NCBI GenBank assembly: GCA_965662745.1
Contig: CBFIJK010000011.1
Span: 7,588-71,587, forward strand
Length of the DNA: 64,000 bases
Source of the DNA: Anianibacter sp965662745
GTDB taxonomy: Bacteria > Pseudomonadota > Alphaproteobacteria > Rhodobacterales > Rhodobacteraceae
Direction of reading: 5' to 3'
Made by a program: the position numbers and the translations under genes. Shown here piece by piece: positions 45,377 to 53,468 of this stretch. Numbering within the stretch: position 1 is the first letter of the stretch; each line of letters starts with the position of its first letter. Under the pieces are notes generated by a model. That model was not told where the DNA came from. It worked only from the letters and a program-made list of their open reading frames with translations, and searched no databases.

Positions 45377-46003
45377 ATGCCTTGGGACAGGAACCAGATG
45401 GCCGCACGCGCGGCACAGGAACTGGAAGACGGTATGTATGTGAACCTCGGCATCGGGATCCCGACGCTGGTGGCGAACTACATCCCGGACGGCATCGACG
45501 TGACGCTGCAGTCCGAGAACGGGATGCTGGGCATCGGCCCCTTCCCGACCGAAGATGAAATCGACCCCGATCTCATCAACGCGGGCAAGCAGACCGTGAC
45601 TGAACTGGCGCGTACCAGCTATTTCGACAGCGCACAGTCCTTCGGCATGATCCGTGGCGGCAAGATCGCGATGGCGATCCTTGGCGCGATGGAAGTGGCC
45701 GAGAACGGCGACCTGGCGAACTGGATGATCCCCGGCAAGCTGGTCAAGGGCATGGGCGGCGCGATGGATCTTGTGGCCGGCGTCAAGCGCGTGGTCGTGG
45801 TGATGGACCACACGAACAAGGCGGGCGATCCTAAACTTCTGAAGGAATGTACGCTGCCGCTGACCGGCACCGCTGTGGTGAACCGTATCATTACCAATCT
45901 GGGCGTGCTTGACGTGGTCGAGGGCGGCCTGAAGATCGTGGAATGCGCCGATGGCGTGACCGAGGACGAGATACGCGCATCGACCGAGGCGACGATCGTC
46001 TAG
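45377..46003 (+). CDS. scoB: 3-oxoacid CoA-transferase, subunit B
   Basis: Subunit B (208 aa) carries the catalytic Glu in QSENGMLGIGP that forms the glutamyl-CoA intermediate. The N-terminal GMYVNLGIGIPTLVANY and C-terminal GLKIVECADGVTEDE blocks are standard. The start follows a GGAG site by 9 bases and lies 12 bases after the LOV kinase stop. A terminator follows. Its separation from scoA by a signalling gene is unusual, since scoA and scoB are normally adjacent or overlapping. Confidence 0.95.
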   Translation: MPWDRNQMAARAAQELEDGMYVNLGIGIPTLVANYIPDGIDVTLQSENGMLGIGPFPTEDEIDPDLINAGKQTVTELARTSYFDSAQSFGMIRGGKIAMAILGAMEVAENGDLANWMIPGKLVKGMGGAMDLVAGVKRVVVVMDHTNKAGDPKLLKECTLPLTGTAVVNRIITNLGVLDVVEGGLKIVECADGVTEDEIRASTEATIV

Positions 46004-46028
46004 ACGTCTCTCACAGGCGAATGTCATA

Positions 46029-46067
46029 GCGGCGCCGCCCCTCTCGGGTGCGGCGCCGCAGTCTTTT
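46029..46067 (+). terminator. Rho-independent terminator after scoB
   Basis: GCGGCGCCGC at 46029-46038 pairs with the copy at 46050-46059, with CCC/GGG extending the stem inward past a bulged T, followed by AGTC and TTTT. It ends the scoA-LOV-scoB unit. Confidence 0.65.
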
Positions 46068-46122
46068 CAGGACAGGCCCTGGGGATCAGGGAGGCGAAAT
46101 CCCCAAGATCGCCTGAGGTAAA

Positions 46123-46299
46123 TCACTCGCCTTCGGCGCTTTCCGCTTTCAAACGCTCGAAAATGGCAAGTGCGGCCGGGCTGTGGATGTCCGACGGCGT
46201 GGCGCCTTGGGTGGACACGGTTTCAACCGGAACATCCATCGCGAAGGCGGGTGCAGAAATGCCAAAGACGGCGACGAGGGCGATAAGAGTCGTTTTCAT
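46123..46299 (-). CDS. Small secreted protein (58 aa), paralogue of the neighbouring gene
   Basis: The product begins MKTTLIALVAVFGISAPAFA, a clear signal peptide, leaving about 38 residues with no Cys. The C-terminus LAIFERLKAESAEGE matches the end of the next gene's product (RAIFAQLRAESLENE), and the leaders match as well (GAAAGGACCATNCC before both ATGs). This suggests tandem duplication. The mature peptide is helical and acidic. Function unknown. Confidence 0.65.
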   Translation of the reverse strand: MKTTLIALVAVFGISAPAFAMDVPVETVSTQGATPSDIHSPAALAIFERLKAESAEGE

Positions 46300-46328
46300 G
46301 GGAATGGTCCTTTCAGATCAGGTTGGGA

Positions 46329-46595
46329 TTATTCGTTCTCAAGGCTCTCGGCCCGAAGCTGGGCAAAGATCGCCCGGGCGCGGTCGTTGTGCGCGTTCGA
46401 GGCAGAGAAGCTGAAGCTCTCACCGTCAAAAAAGACGGTCGCGTCCGTGCCGGTTTCGCTTTGCGCGAATTTCAGCTGTGCAAGCTGCGACGTCGTCAGG
46501 CCGGACTGGCCGGTCTGCGCCTCAAGCTGGCTTTGTGCGAAAGCCGGGGCGCCAAGGGTTGCGGCCAGGGCGGCGATAAGGGCGATGCGTGTCAT
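46329..46595 (-). CDS. Small secreted protein (88 aa)
   Basis: The product has a signal peptide (IALIAALAATLGAPAFA), a Gln/Ser/Thr-rich linker, a FFDGESFSFSASNAHND segment and the C-terminal motif RAIFAQLRAESLENE shared with the 58-aa protein downstream. AGGACC lies just before the ATG. It is cotranscribed with the smaller paralogue across a 29-base gap. I recognise no family. The exported helix could be a surface, regulatory or chaperone-binding peptide. Confidence 0.7.
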   Translation of the reverse strand: MTRIALIAALAATLGAPAFAQSQLEAQTGQSGLTTSQLAQLKFAQSETGTDATVFFDGESFSFSASNAHNDRARAIFAQLRAESLENE

Positions 46596-46982
46596 GGTAT
46601 GGTCCTTTCCAGTTGTGTTTGGGTTCTGGCCGGCGGGGCCGACCGTTGCGGTGTCGATGGACTGAAGATGGGCCGATTGCGGACCTCGCGAAACGCGCAG
46701 ACCGGCAGAGATCAGCGTTCATACATGCACTCAACTCGGCGGGAGGATCGGTGCGTTTCGCGTGAGGGATGCCCGGATGGCCTTAAACGTCAGGCGTATT
46801 CGCTGCATCCCGGGCGCCGCTAAGGGTGACGTTGCGAAAGGCACCATCGGCAGCCTGTGGATAAATCTCACGACACGCTCGCGAACCCGCGACGGGTTTG
46901 TTTCAAATCGGCCTGTTGCCGCTAACGGCCCCGCGACGAGGCGTTACGTAAAGGAAGGCGTTTGAAACGGCGCCTGGGCGCT
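46596..46982. other. 387-bp intergenic region without a recognised gene
   Basis: It lies upstream of the small secreted genes and after the lytic transglycosylase stop. A perfect DnaA-box-like TGTGGATAA occurs at 46856-46864. Short open frames here have no ribosome site or familiar sequence. It should contain the promoter of the two small genes. Confidence 0.4.
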
Positions 46983-47801
46983 TCAGCGGCTTGCAGAGAC
47001 GAAAACACACCCGTCGCTCGCCAGTACCGGCGGTGTGAGGCATAGCGCCTTGGCGACGCGCCAGGCGCTCAGGACCTTGGGGATGTACTCTCGCGTCTCT
47101 TTATAGGGGGGCACGCCCTGATGCTCTCGGACAGCGCCCTCGCCCGCGTTGTAGCCCGCAAGCATCAGGATCGGGTCCTCGGCAAAGCGGTTCGCCAGCC
47201 AGTCGAGATAGGCAACACCACCCCGTATGCTGGCGGAGGGGTCGAGCATGTCCTCGACGCCGAACCGCGTGGCCGTGTCGGGCATGAGCTGCATGATGCC
47301 CGTCGCGCCAGCGCTGCTGACGGCATCGGTGCGTCCAGCAGATTCCACACCGATCACCGCAAGGGCAAGCGCGGGCGACACCTTGGTCCCCACCGTCGCC
47401 GTAAGGATGTCGATGCCGTGGGTCGCCGCGATGTCATTGAGAAGCTGCATGCTGGGCGTGCCGCGCCGGAACGCCTCTGGTGCGGCATCAAGCGCGCGCT
47501 CTGCCGCGTCGATACGGCCTGGCCCGGCATTGGCCAGCGAGGGCGCGACAACGGACCAGTACCATTCGGCGGCCGATGCGCTGGATATCGTCTCATCCGG
47601 CAACGGCAAGAGCGGCGGCGGCGCGACCGGTTCTTCGATCTGAATGGTGATCCGGCGGTCCTGACCGGCCGATGGCGGCTTTACCCGCTTGGCGGAAAAC
47701 TCGGGGAACGGCGCCGGAGAAGGCCGCGCGTCGTCCTGTGCAAGCGCTGGACAGGCATAAAGCCCCGCCGCGACGCAGATCATTCCAACCGTTTTTTTCA
47801 T
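46983..47801 (-). CDS. Lytic transglycosylase (SLT domain)
   Basis: The 272-aa periplasmic enzyme cuts peptidoglycan glycan strands. A signal peptide (VGMICVAAGLYACPALA) is followed by a Pro-rich linker of about 60 residues. The SLT domain begins at VSPALALAVIGVESAGR (catalytic Glu in VES), with GATGIMQLMPDTATRFG and LMLAGYNAGEGAV. The ATG at 47799-47801 is set by the signal peptide. Adjacency to the Tad locus suggests, but does not prove, a role in letting the pilus pass the wall. Confidence 0.88.
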   Translation of the reverse strand: MKKTVGMICVAAGLYACPALAQDDARPSPAPFPEFSAKRVKPPSAGQDRRITIQIEEPVAPPPLLPLPDETISSASAAEWYWSVVAPSLANAGPGRIDAAERALDAAPEAFRRGTPSMQLLNDIAATHGIDILTATVGTKVSPALALAVIGVESAGRTDAVSSAGATGIMQLMPDTATRFGVEDMLDPSASIRGGVAYLDWLANRFAEDPILMLAGYNAGEGAVREHQGVPPYKETREYIPKVLSAWRVAKALCLTPPVLASDGCVFVSASR

Positions 47802-48135
47802 GCCGGGCCTGCCCTGCCCCTGATTTTTCTTGTGATTCACTATCCCAGAAAGCGCCTTTGAAGGCCAGATCGACGTGATTCCTTTGCCCCGAAAACCGAC
47901 CAAACCCCAAAGCGCAAGTTTTCTATTAATTTTTTATCTCTTATTTTCAAATAGTTATGCGATACACGCCTAAGAAAATCCGACAATCCAAAATTGTACG
48001 AATGCCGCCTAAATCATGCCTGATTTGAAGGGCTAATTCATCTCATCCGAAGCGGGGACGGCAACAACGCAACGACCCGGACCCGCCAAGGTAGACTGCA
48101 AACTTGGACATTGAAAACCCAGAGGGACAAGACAC
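47802..48135. promoter_or_regulatory. AT-rich control region of the Tad pilin
   Basis: This 334-base divergent region is AT-rich from about 47910 to 48030, unlike its surroundings. It contains inverted repeats ACAAT-N5-ATTGT (47983-47997) and AAATCA-N4-TGATTT (48011-48026). The pilin leader is thus long (over 100 bases) and ends in AGAGGGACAAG before the ATG. No gene is seen. Confidence 0.5.
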
Positions 48136-48339
48136 ATGATCAACTTCATCAAGAACTTCAAGAACGACGAAGACGGCGCAGTTACTGTTGACTTCGTGGT
48201 TGTGACCGCAGCTGTTGTTGGCCTCGGCATCGCCGTTCTCGCCACGCTGGCCGACGGCATCACCGACACCGCAGCCGCTCTCGAGACCGGCATGGCGACG
48301 AACGTGACGGCTCAGACCTACACCGCACAGACCGACTAA
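48136..48339 (+). CDS. flp: Flp/Fap-type pilin (major)
   Basis: Flp pilins polymerise into the Tad pilus. The 67-aa product has a short leader MINFIKNFKNDEDG, cut after Gly, then AVTVDFVVVTAAVVGLGIAVL. The Glu five residues in that is usual for class IVb pilins is here Asp (VTVDF). The tail ends QTYTAQTD. AGAGGGACAAG precedes the ATG. A strong terminator follows, so this gene can be made in excess over the rest of the locus. The prepilin peptidase for it is encoded at 58380. Confidence 0.92.
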   Translation: MINFIKNFKNDEDGAVTVDFVVVTAAVVGLGIAVLATLADGITDTAAALETGMATNVTAQTYTAQTD

Positions 48340-48367
48340 TTCGCGGTTCGTCGAAAGACGTTTCAGG

Positions 48368-48404
48368 AAGCCGCACCTGCTGCCAGGTGCGGCTTTCCTT
48401 TTTC
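48368..48404 (+). terminator. Strong terminator between the two pilin genes
   Basis: AAGCCGCACCTG pairs with CAGGTGCGGCTT around CTGC, followed by TCCTTTTTC. It should limit transcription from the first pilin into the rest of the locus. Confidence 0.8.
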
Positions 48405-48440
48405 AAGAGAAGCTTCAGCCGCAAGACCGAGGAGAAAGCT

Positions 48441-48644
48441 GTGTTCAAACGCTTCCAAAACTTTGGACAGGACGAGACGGGCGCCGTCACGGTCGATTTC
48501 GTCGTCGTCACGGCAGGCGTTGTTGGATTGGGTATGGCGGTGGTCATTACGCTGGCTGACCATATCCTCGATATCTCGAACGTCGTCGAAGATGAGATCC
48601 AGGCCGGGATTTCGGTGCAAACCTACGCGGCCCAAACCGACTAG
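48441..48644 (+). CDS. Second Flp-type pilin
   Basis: This is a paralogue of the pilin just upstream with identical length (67 aa) and the same core (DETGAVTVDFVVVTAGVVGLGM) and tail (QTYAAQTD). The start is GTG at 48441 preceded by GAGGAGAAAGCT. An ATG 18 codons earlier lacks a ribosome site and would add a tail unlike the first pilin. It has a less conserved middle (HILDISNVVEDEIQ), so it may be a minor pilin or an alternate subunit. Confidence 0.88.
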   Translation: MFKRFQNFGQDETGAVTVDFVVVTAGVVGLGMAVVITLADHILDISNVVEDEIQAGISVQTYAAQTD

Positions 48645-48654
48645 ATCGACAGCG

Positions 48655-48692
48655 GCATGACGCGCCGAAAGGCGCCTCATGCGCTGCCTTTT
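48655..48692 (+). terminator. Imperfect hairpin after the second pilin
   Basis: GCATGACGCGCC and GGCGCCTCATGC pair with one mismatch around GAAA, then CCTTTTC. It would terminate weakly before cpaB. Confidence 0.45.
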
Positions 48693-48829
48693 CGCTGTTG
48701 GAACCGGGTATTGTTCCAAATCCTTCAACTCTTCGCTGTTTCACCCGATTTACGCCTGATTTCACCCATAGCGTACCAAGGAAGGCGCAAAGCGCCGTTC
48801 GGGCAGCCTGAGGCTTGGAAGGGTAAAAC

Positions 48830-49696
48830 ATGAAACTCGCTTTTTATTCGGTATTGGTTCTCGGCGTCGGCCTCGCAGGCGGCGCGGTCTACATGGCCAA
48901 CAATTATATCGGCCAGTACGAGGCCGCCCTTGAAGAAGAGCGCGCAACCCGCGCACCGGCCATCCCGCTGACCCAGGTCATCGTGGCCCAGAACCCCTTG
49001 AAATATGGCCAGAAGATCACGACCGAGGATGTCATTCTTGTGCCGTGGCCCGAAGAGTCGCTGCCCGAGGGCACGTTTTCAAGCTTTGAGGATTTCTTCC
49101 TTCAAGGCCCCGAAATCCTGCGCAGCGCCACCCGGACGATCGAACCGTTCGAGGCCGTGCTCGCGGCGAAAGTCACCAATCCGGGCGAATTCGCATCCGT
49201 GACCGCCCGTCTGCAGAAGGGGATGCGCGCTTTTGCGATCAACGTGGACGTCTCGACCGGCGTTTCGGGCTTTTTGCGCCCCGGCGATGTGGTCGACGTA
49301 TACTGGACAGGTGCTCTGCCCGGCGGTGAACGCGGCGGCGCGACGCGCCTGATCCAGTCGAACATGCAGCTGATCGCCGTCGACCAGATGGCCAACCTTG
49401 ACGCGTCAAAGCCGACGATCGCGCGCACGGTGACTGTTCAGGCGACACCGGAACAGGTCGCGCGCCTCGCGCAGGCCCAGAATTCCGGCAAACTGTCGCT
49501 TGCCCTTGTGGGCGAAGACGGGGGCCTCGCACTTGATACGTCGGTCGCGATCGACCAGCGCGCGCTTCTCGGCATCGTCGACGAAGAGCCCGAGGAAGAA
49601 GAAGTCGTCGAGGTCCAGCCTGAGAAGAAGGTTTGCACCATTCGCACTCGCCGCGGCAACGACACCGTCGAAACCGTCATTCCCTGCCGCGACTGA
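48830..49696 (+). CDS. cpaB: CpaB/RcpC, Tad pilus periplasmic assembly protein
   Basis: The 288-aa protein has one N-terminal helix (FYSVLVLGVGLAGGAVYMA), a SAF domain (ITTEDVILVPWP..., then PFEAVLAAKVTNPGEF) and the RcpC/CpaB domain (MRAFAINVDVSTGVSGFLRPGDVVDVYW). An acidic run EEPEEEEVVEV precedes a Cys-containing C-terminus. It anchors in the inner membrane and helps assembly or stability of the secretin. GGAAGGG precedes the ATG. Confidence 0.93.
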   Translation: MKLAFYSVLVLGVGLAGGAVYMANNYIGQYEAALEEERATRAPAIPLTQVIVAQNPLKYGQKITTEDVILVPWPEESLPEGTFSSFEDFFLQGPEILRSATRTIEPFEAVLAAKVTNPGEFASVTARLQKGMRAFAINVDVSTGVSGFLRPGDVVDVYWTGALPGGERGGATRLIQSNMQLIAVDQMANLDASKPTIARTVTVQATPEQVARLAQAQNSGKLSLALVGEDGGLALDTSVAIDQRALLGIVDEEPEEEEVVEVQPEKKVCTIRTRRGNDTVETVIPCRD

Positions 49697-49865
49697 TAGG
49701 CCTACAGGCACGGGGCGGCACCGCATGTGGTGTGTGTTGCCCCCTGCCCACATGAAGACCCCCCTCCAAGCACCTGAATGTTGCAATAAAAAGCGTTCTC
49801 CCCCATCCTCTGATCCAAACCGGGCAAAAGATCCGGTTACACCGTGATCAGAGAGGCAGGATCAC

Positions 49866-51290
49866 ATGACAGTTTTGGCAAGCCTACGGGCGGCATCCCT
49901 TGCCGCTTTCGCATGTCTTGTGCCCGCCATTCCGGCCGAGGCGCAGAATTTGCGGATCATGGACGAGCAGGCGCGCGGTGGCACCCTTGAGGTTCCGATC
50001 AACCGCGCCGTTGTCGTCGAAAGCGACGTTCCCTTCGCGGAACTGTCCATCGCGAACCCGTCCATCGCAGATATCTCGACCCTTTCGGATCGCAGCATCT
50101 ATGTTCTGGGCAAGCAGCCCGGGCGCACGACCCTGACCCTTCTGGGGTCTGATGGTCGTCTTCTCACGAATGTCGACGTCCAGGTCAGCCAGGATGTCGG
50201 CGAATTCAAGGAACGTCTGCTTCAGATCTTTCCCGATGAGCAGATCGAAGTGCGCACGGCAAATGACGGTATCGTCCTGTCCGGCGTGGTCTCCAGCGCG
50301 ACGATCGTGGATCGCGCGCTGGACCTCGCCGAACGTTACGCACCGGGCCGTATTTCCAACATGATGGCCGTGGGCGGCACCCAGCAGGTGATGCTGAAGG
50401 TCCGCTTCGCCGAGATGCGCCGGTCCGTGCGCAAACAGCTTGGCGCGTCGCTTGGCACCTCGGTCGGTGGGAATTCCGTCAGCTTCGGCGGCGGCAATGG
50501 CCAGTTCGCGGATGCGAGTGTCTTCGAAGGCGTGATCAACGGAACCGGCGCGTCCGTCGCGGGTAACGCGAATGGCCGTTACCTCTTTGGATTCAATCTT
50601 GGCGGCGTTCAGGCCGCCCTCTTGATCGAGGCCCTTGAATCGAAGGGCCTTGTGCGGACGCTGGCGGAACCGAACCTCGCCGCATTGTCCGGGCAAGAAG
50701 CAAAATTCCACGCGGGTCAGGAATATCCCGTTCCAGTGGCGACAGATAATGGCATCGGCATCGAGTATCGCCCCTTCGGCGTAGAGATGACTTTTACGCC
50801 GGTCGTTCTGGCCGACAAGACGATCAACCTCGAAATCTCGTCCTCGGTCTCGAACCTCGATACGACGCTCAGCACCACCGCCAATGGCGTGACCGTGAAC
50901 GGTTTTTCGCGGCGTGAGGCGTCGACCACGGTCGAGCTGAAGGACGGCGAAAGCTTTGCGATCGCGGGGCTCTTGCAGGACAACTTCGCCGACGGGAAAT
51001 CGGCGGTTCCATTCCTGGGCGATATACCGGTTCTCGGCGCGCTCTTCCGCAGCACCCAGTACGAACGCAGCCAGACAGAGCTTGTGGTCATCATCACCGC
51101 GCATCTCGTGTCGCCGACACGCGGCGAAGCGCTGGCACTGCCGACCGACCGGGTCGAGCTTCCGACCGAGGCAGAGCTGTTCCTTTATGGCAACCTGTCC
51201 GGTGGTGAAAACCGGAGGCCGAAAAAGGGCGCCGCGGCAGAAGTCGCGGGCCAGGATTTCTCGGCCCCCTACGGCTATGTAATGGATTGA
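49866..51290 (+). CDS. cpaC: CpaC/RcpA secretin of the Tad pilus
   Basis: The 474-aa outer-membrane secretin forms the pilus pore. A signal peptide (SLAAFACLVPAIPAEA) is followed by the BON/Tad secretin N-domains (PFAELSIANPSIADIS, YVLGKQPGRTTL). The secretin domain follows (VMLKVRFAEMRRS, GLVRTLAEPNLAALSGQEA, VPFLGDIPVLGALF). The next gene starts 4 bases after the stop. Confidence 0.95.
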   Translation: MTVLASLRAASLAAFACLVPAIPAEAQNLRIMDEQARGGTLEVPINRAVVVESDVPFAELSIANPSIADISTLSDRSIYVLGKQPGRTTLTLLGSDGRLLTNVDVQVSQDVGEFKERLLQIFPDEQIEVRTANDGIVLSGVVSSATIVDRALDLAERYAPGRISNMMAVGGTQQVMLKVRFAEMRRSVRKQLGASLGTSVGGNSVSFGGGNGQFADASVFEGVINGTGASVAGNANGRYLFGFNLGGVQAALLIEALESKGLVRTLAEPNLAALSGQEAKFHAGQEYPVPVATDNGIGIEYRPFGVEMTFTPVVLADKTINLEISSSVSNLDTTLSTTANGVTVNGFSRREASTTVELKDGESFAIAGLLQDNFADGKSAVPFLGDIPVLGALFRSTQYERSQTELVVIITAHLVSPTRGEALALPTDRVELPTEAELFLYGNLSGGENRRPKKGAAAEVAGQDFSAPYGYVMD

Positions 51291-51294
51291 CGAG

Positions 51295-51993
51295 ATGCTG
51301 ACGCGACCCATCCCGCGCGCCGCCCTGATCGCGATCGCCGTTCTCGGCGTCACGGCCTGCGCGCCCCGCGAAACCTACCGCGATCTGTTTGTCGAGGCCG
51401 GAAGCGGCCTGGACGAAGGCGGCTTCGGCAATGCCACGGCGAACAACACCCAGGTTCAGCAGGGCGATACCGGCTATCTTGTCGGGCTCGACAATGAATT
51501 CAAACGCCGCGTTCCTGTGATGGTGTATTTTGACTTCAACTCGTCAGCGCTCAATCCTGACGCGGTCGAGGCGCTGCGCCAGCAGGCCGCGTTCATCCGC
51601 TCCTACCCCGCGATCCGCTTTTCCGTTTACGGACACGCGGATGCGGTGGGATCGGCGGCATACAACAAGCGTCTGGGTCTGAAACGTGCGCAAACGGTCG
51701 TGGCCTACCTGATTTCGCTTGGCGTCGACCGCGACCGGCTGGAAGCGCTCGTGTCCTTTGGTGAGAGCCAGCTTGCGGTACCGACGCAGGACCGCGAACG
51801 CCAGAACCGGCGGGCCACGACCAAGGTCGCGGGCTATGTCGACAAGTCCGAACGCACGCTTGACGGCAAATACGCAAAGACGGTTTACGAAGGATACATC
51901 ACCTCGGCGAGACGTTCGACCAGCGGCGGAGGCGGCGAAGGCGCTGGCGCAGCGGCGACCGGCGCAGCGGCGGCGCTAGGCGGCGGGCAGTAG
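51295..51993 (+). CDS. OmpA-family lipoprotein in the Tad locus
   Basis: The 232-aa product has a lipoprotein signal ending in VTAC and a linker. An OmpA C-terminal domain follows (VPVMVYFDFNSSALNPDAVEAL, GHADAVGSAAYNKRLGLKRAQTV, GESQLA). That domain would bind peptidoglycan. A Gly/Ala-rich tail ends the protein. It holds the position where CpaD/RcpB is found in many Tad loci, and is a plausible substitute that anchors the secretin to the wall. Confidence 0.9.
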   Translation: MLTRPIPRAALIAIAVLGVTACAPRETYRDLFVEAGSGLDEGGFGNATANNTQVQQGDTGYLVGLDNEFKRRVPVMVYFDFNSSALNPDAVEALRQQAAFIRSYPAIRFSVYGHADAVGSAAYNKRLGLKRAQTVVAYLISLGVDRDRLEALVSFGESQLAVPTQDRERQNRRATTKVAGYVDKSERTLDGKYAKTVYEGYITSARRSTSGGGGEGAGAAATGAAAALGGGQ

Positions 51994-52188
51994 GCGCGCT
52001 AGCGACAGCGCGCTGCAACTGTCTCTGAAATACCGATATTTTCAAAGATTTGGTCGTAATGTTGCCCACATCTTTCGCAATGATCCCCTCAAGGAAAGGC
52101 AGTCCCGCCGTGTTTTGGCGGGGCCGCGCAAGGGGCAAAAGCACGAACGCTCCGGTCGCGCGGCCATGCCGAAGGCAAAGGTAGACCG

Positions 52189-53454
52189 ATGAGTGGGAAC
52201 GCAGCGCGCAAGGAAGAACCGGGTTTGGCACCGATAACCGCCTGCACGGTCGCACGCGACGTGCAGAAATTCGACCTTCTGATCGAAGACATGGAAGCCG
52301 CCCTTGGCGAGGCTTGGGGCGACCTGAGCTTCGAGGACGCCCGCGTCTATGTTGCGCAGGACGAAGGCAAATCTCTCGAATTCATCGCCGTCGCCGTCGA
52401 CCAGACGGACGAGGCGAACCTTGCCCTTGTCGCCGATGTCATCACGACGGCGAAAGCCGCAGGCATCGACATCATCCTCATTGCCGACAATGTCAGCCCT
52501 ATCGCGCTGCACCAGCTCTTGCGCCTTGGCGCCAAGGAATTCGTGCCCTACCCGCTGCCCGAAGGCGCGCTTGACGAGGCGATCGAACGCCTGCGCGCGC
52601 CGAAGCCCGTGGTCGCCGCGCCCGCCAATGTCGCCGATCAGCCCAGCCATGCCCGCAAACGTCCCGACGAGAACCGCGATGGCGTGATCGTTGCCGTGCA
52701 CGGCCTGTCTGGCGGCACCGGCGCTTCGACACTGGCGGTGAATATCGGCTGGGAGCTGGCCAATATCACAGACAAGAACCCGCCCAAGGTCTGCATCCTC
52801 GATCTAGACCTGCAATTCGGGTCTGTCTCGACCTACCTTGACCTGCCGCGCAAAGACGCGGTGTTCGAGCTTTTGTCGGACACCGCATCAATGGACTACG
52901 AATCCTTCAGCCAGGCGCTGCAGGATTTTGATGACAAGATGAGCGTGCTGACCGCGCCGTCCGATATCCTGCCGCTCGACATCATCGCGCCGGACGACGT
53001 GATGCGCCTATTGGAAACAGCCAAGACCGGCTTTGACTATGTAATCGTAGACATGCCAACGACGCTGGTTCAGTGGACCGAAACCGTGTTGGGCGAGGCG
53101 CATGTGTATTTCGCGCCGCTGCAACTTGATATGCGCTCTGCCCAGAACACGCTGCGCATGGTCCGCGCCTTGAAGGCCGAGGATCTGCCCCATGAAAAGC
53201 TGCGCTACATCCTGAACCGCGCGCCGGGCTTTACTGATCTGAACGGGAAGACGCGGATCAAGCGCATGGCCGAAAGCCTCGATATCTCTATCGACGTGCT
53301 GATGCCCGATGGTGGCAAGCCGGTCGCCGAAAGCGGCGATCACGGCGCCCCACTGGGCAAGCACGCGCCGAAAAATCCGCTGCGCAAGGAAATCCTGAAA
53401 CTGGTCACCTCTCTGCACGAACACAGAGAGAAAGAACTGGCCGCGGAACTTTGA
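52189..53454 (+). CDS. cpaE: CpaE/TadZ, Tad localisation ATPase
   Basis: The 421-aa protein has an N-terminal receiver-like domain (residues about 15-130) followed by a MinD/ParA-type domain. Its deviant Walker motif is LSGGTGASTLAVNIGW, with A in place of the catalytic Lys position of GKST, as is usual for CpaE. VCILDLDLQFGSVSTYLDL is the Walker B region. It places the pilus machine, typically at a pole. A 195-base gap before it may hold an internal promoter. Confidence 0.92.
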   Translation: MSGNAARKEEPGLAPITACTVARDVQKFDLLIEDMEAALGEAWGDLSFEDARVYVAQDEGKSLEFIAVAVDQTDEANLALVADVITTAKAAGIDIILIADNVSPIALHQLLRLGAKEFVPYPLPEGALDEAIERLRAPKPVVAAPANVADQPSHARKRPDENRDGVIVAVHGLSGGTGASTLAVNIGWELANITDKNPPKVCILDLDLQFGSVSTYLDLPRKDAVFELLSDTASMDYESFSQALQDFDDKMSVLTAPSDILPLDIIAPDDVMRLLETAKTGFDYVIVDMPTTLVQWTETVLGEAHVYFAPLQLDMRSAQNTLRMVRALKAEDLPHEKLRYILNRAPGFTDLNGKTRIKRMAESLDISIDVLMPDGGKPVAESGDHGAPLGKHAPKNPLRKEILKLVTSLHEHREKELAAEL

Positions 53455-53468
53455 GGATCTGAACCGAC

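Noticed and set aside
46856..46864. Perfect DnaA box TGTGGATAA
   Set aside because: Only one copy, with no AT-rich unwinding region or clustered boxes and no origin genes nearby.
46762..46965. 67-codon open frame between the small secreted genes and the transglycosylase
   Set aside because: No ribosome site, odd composition and no familiar sequence.
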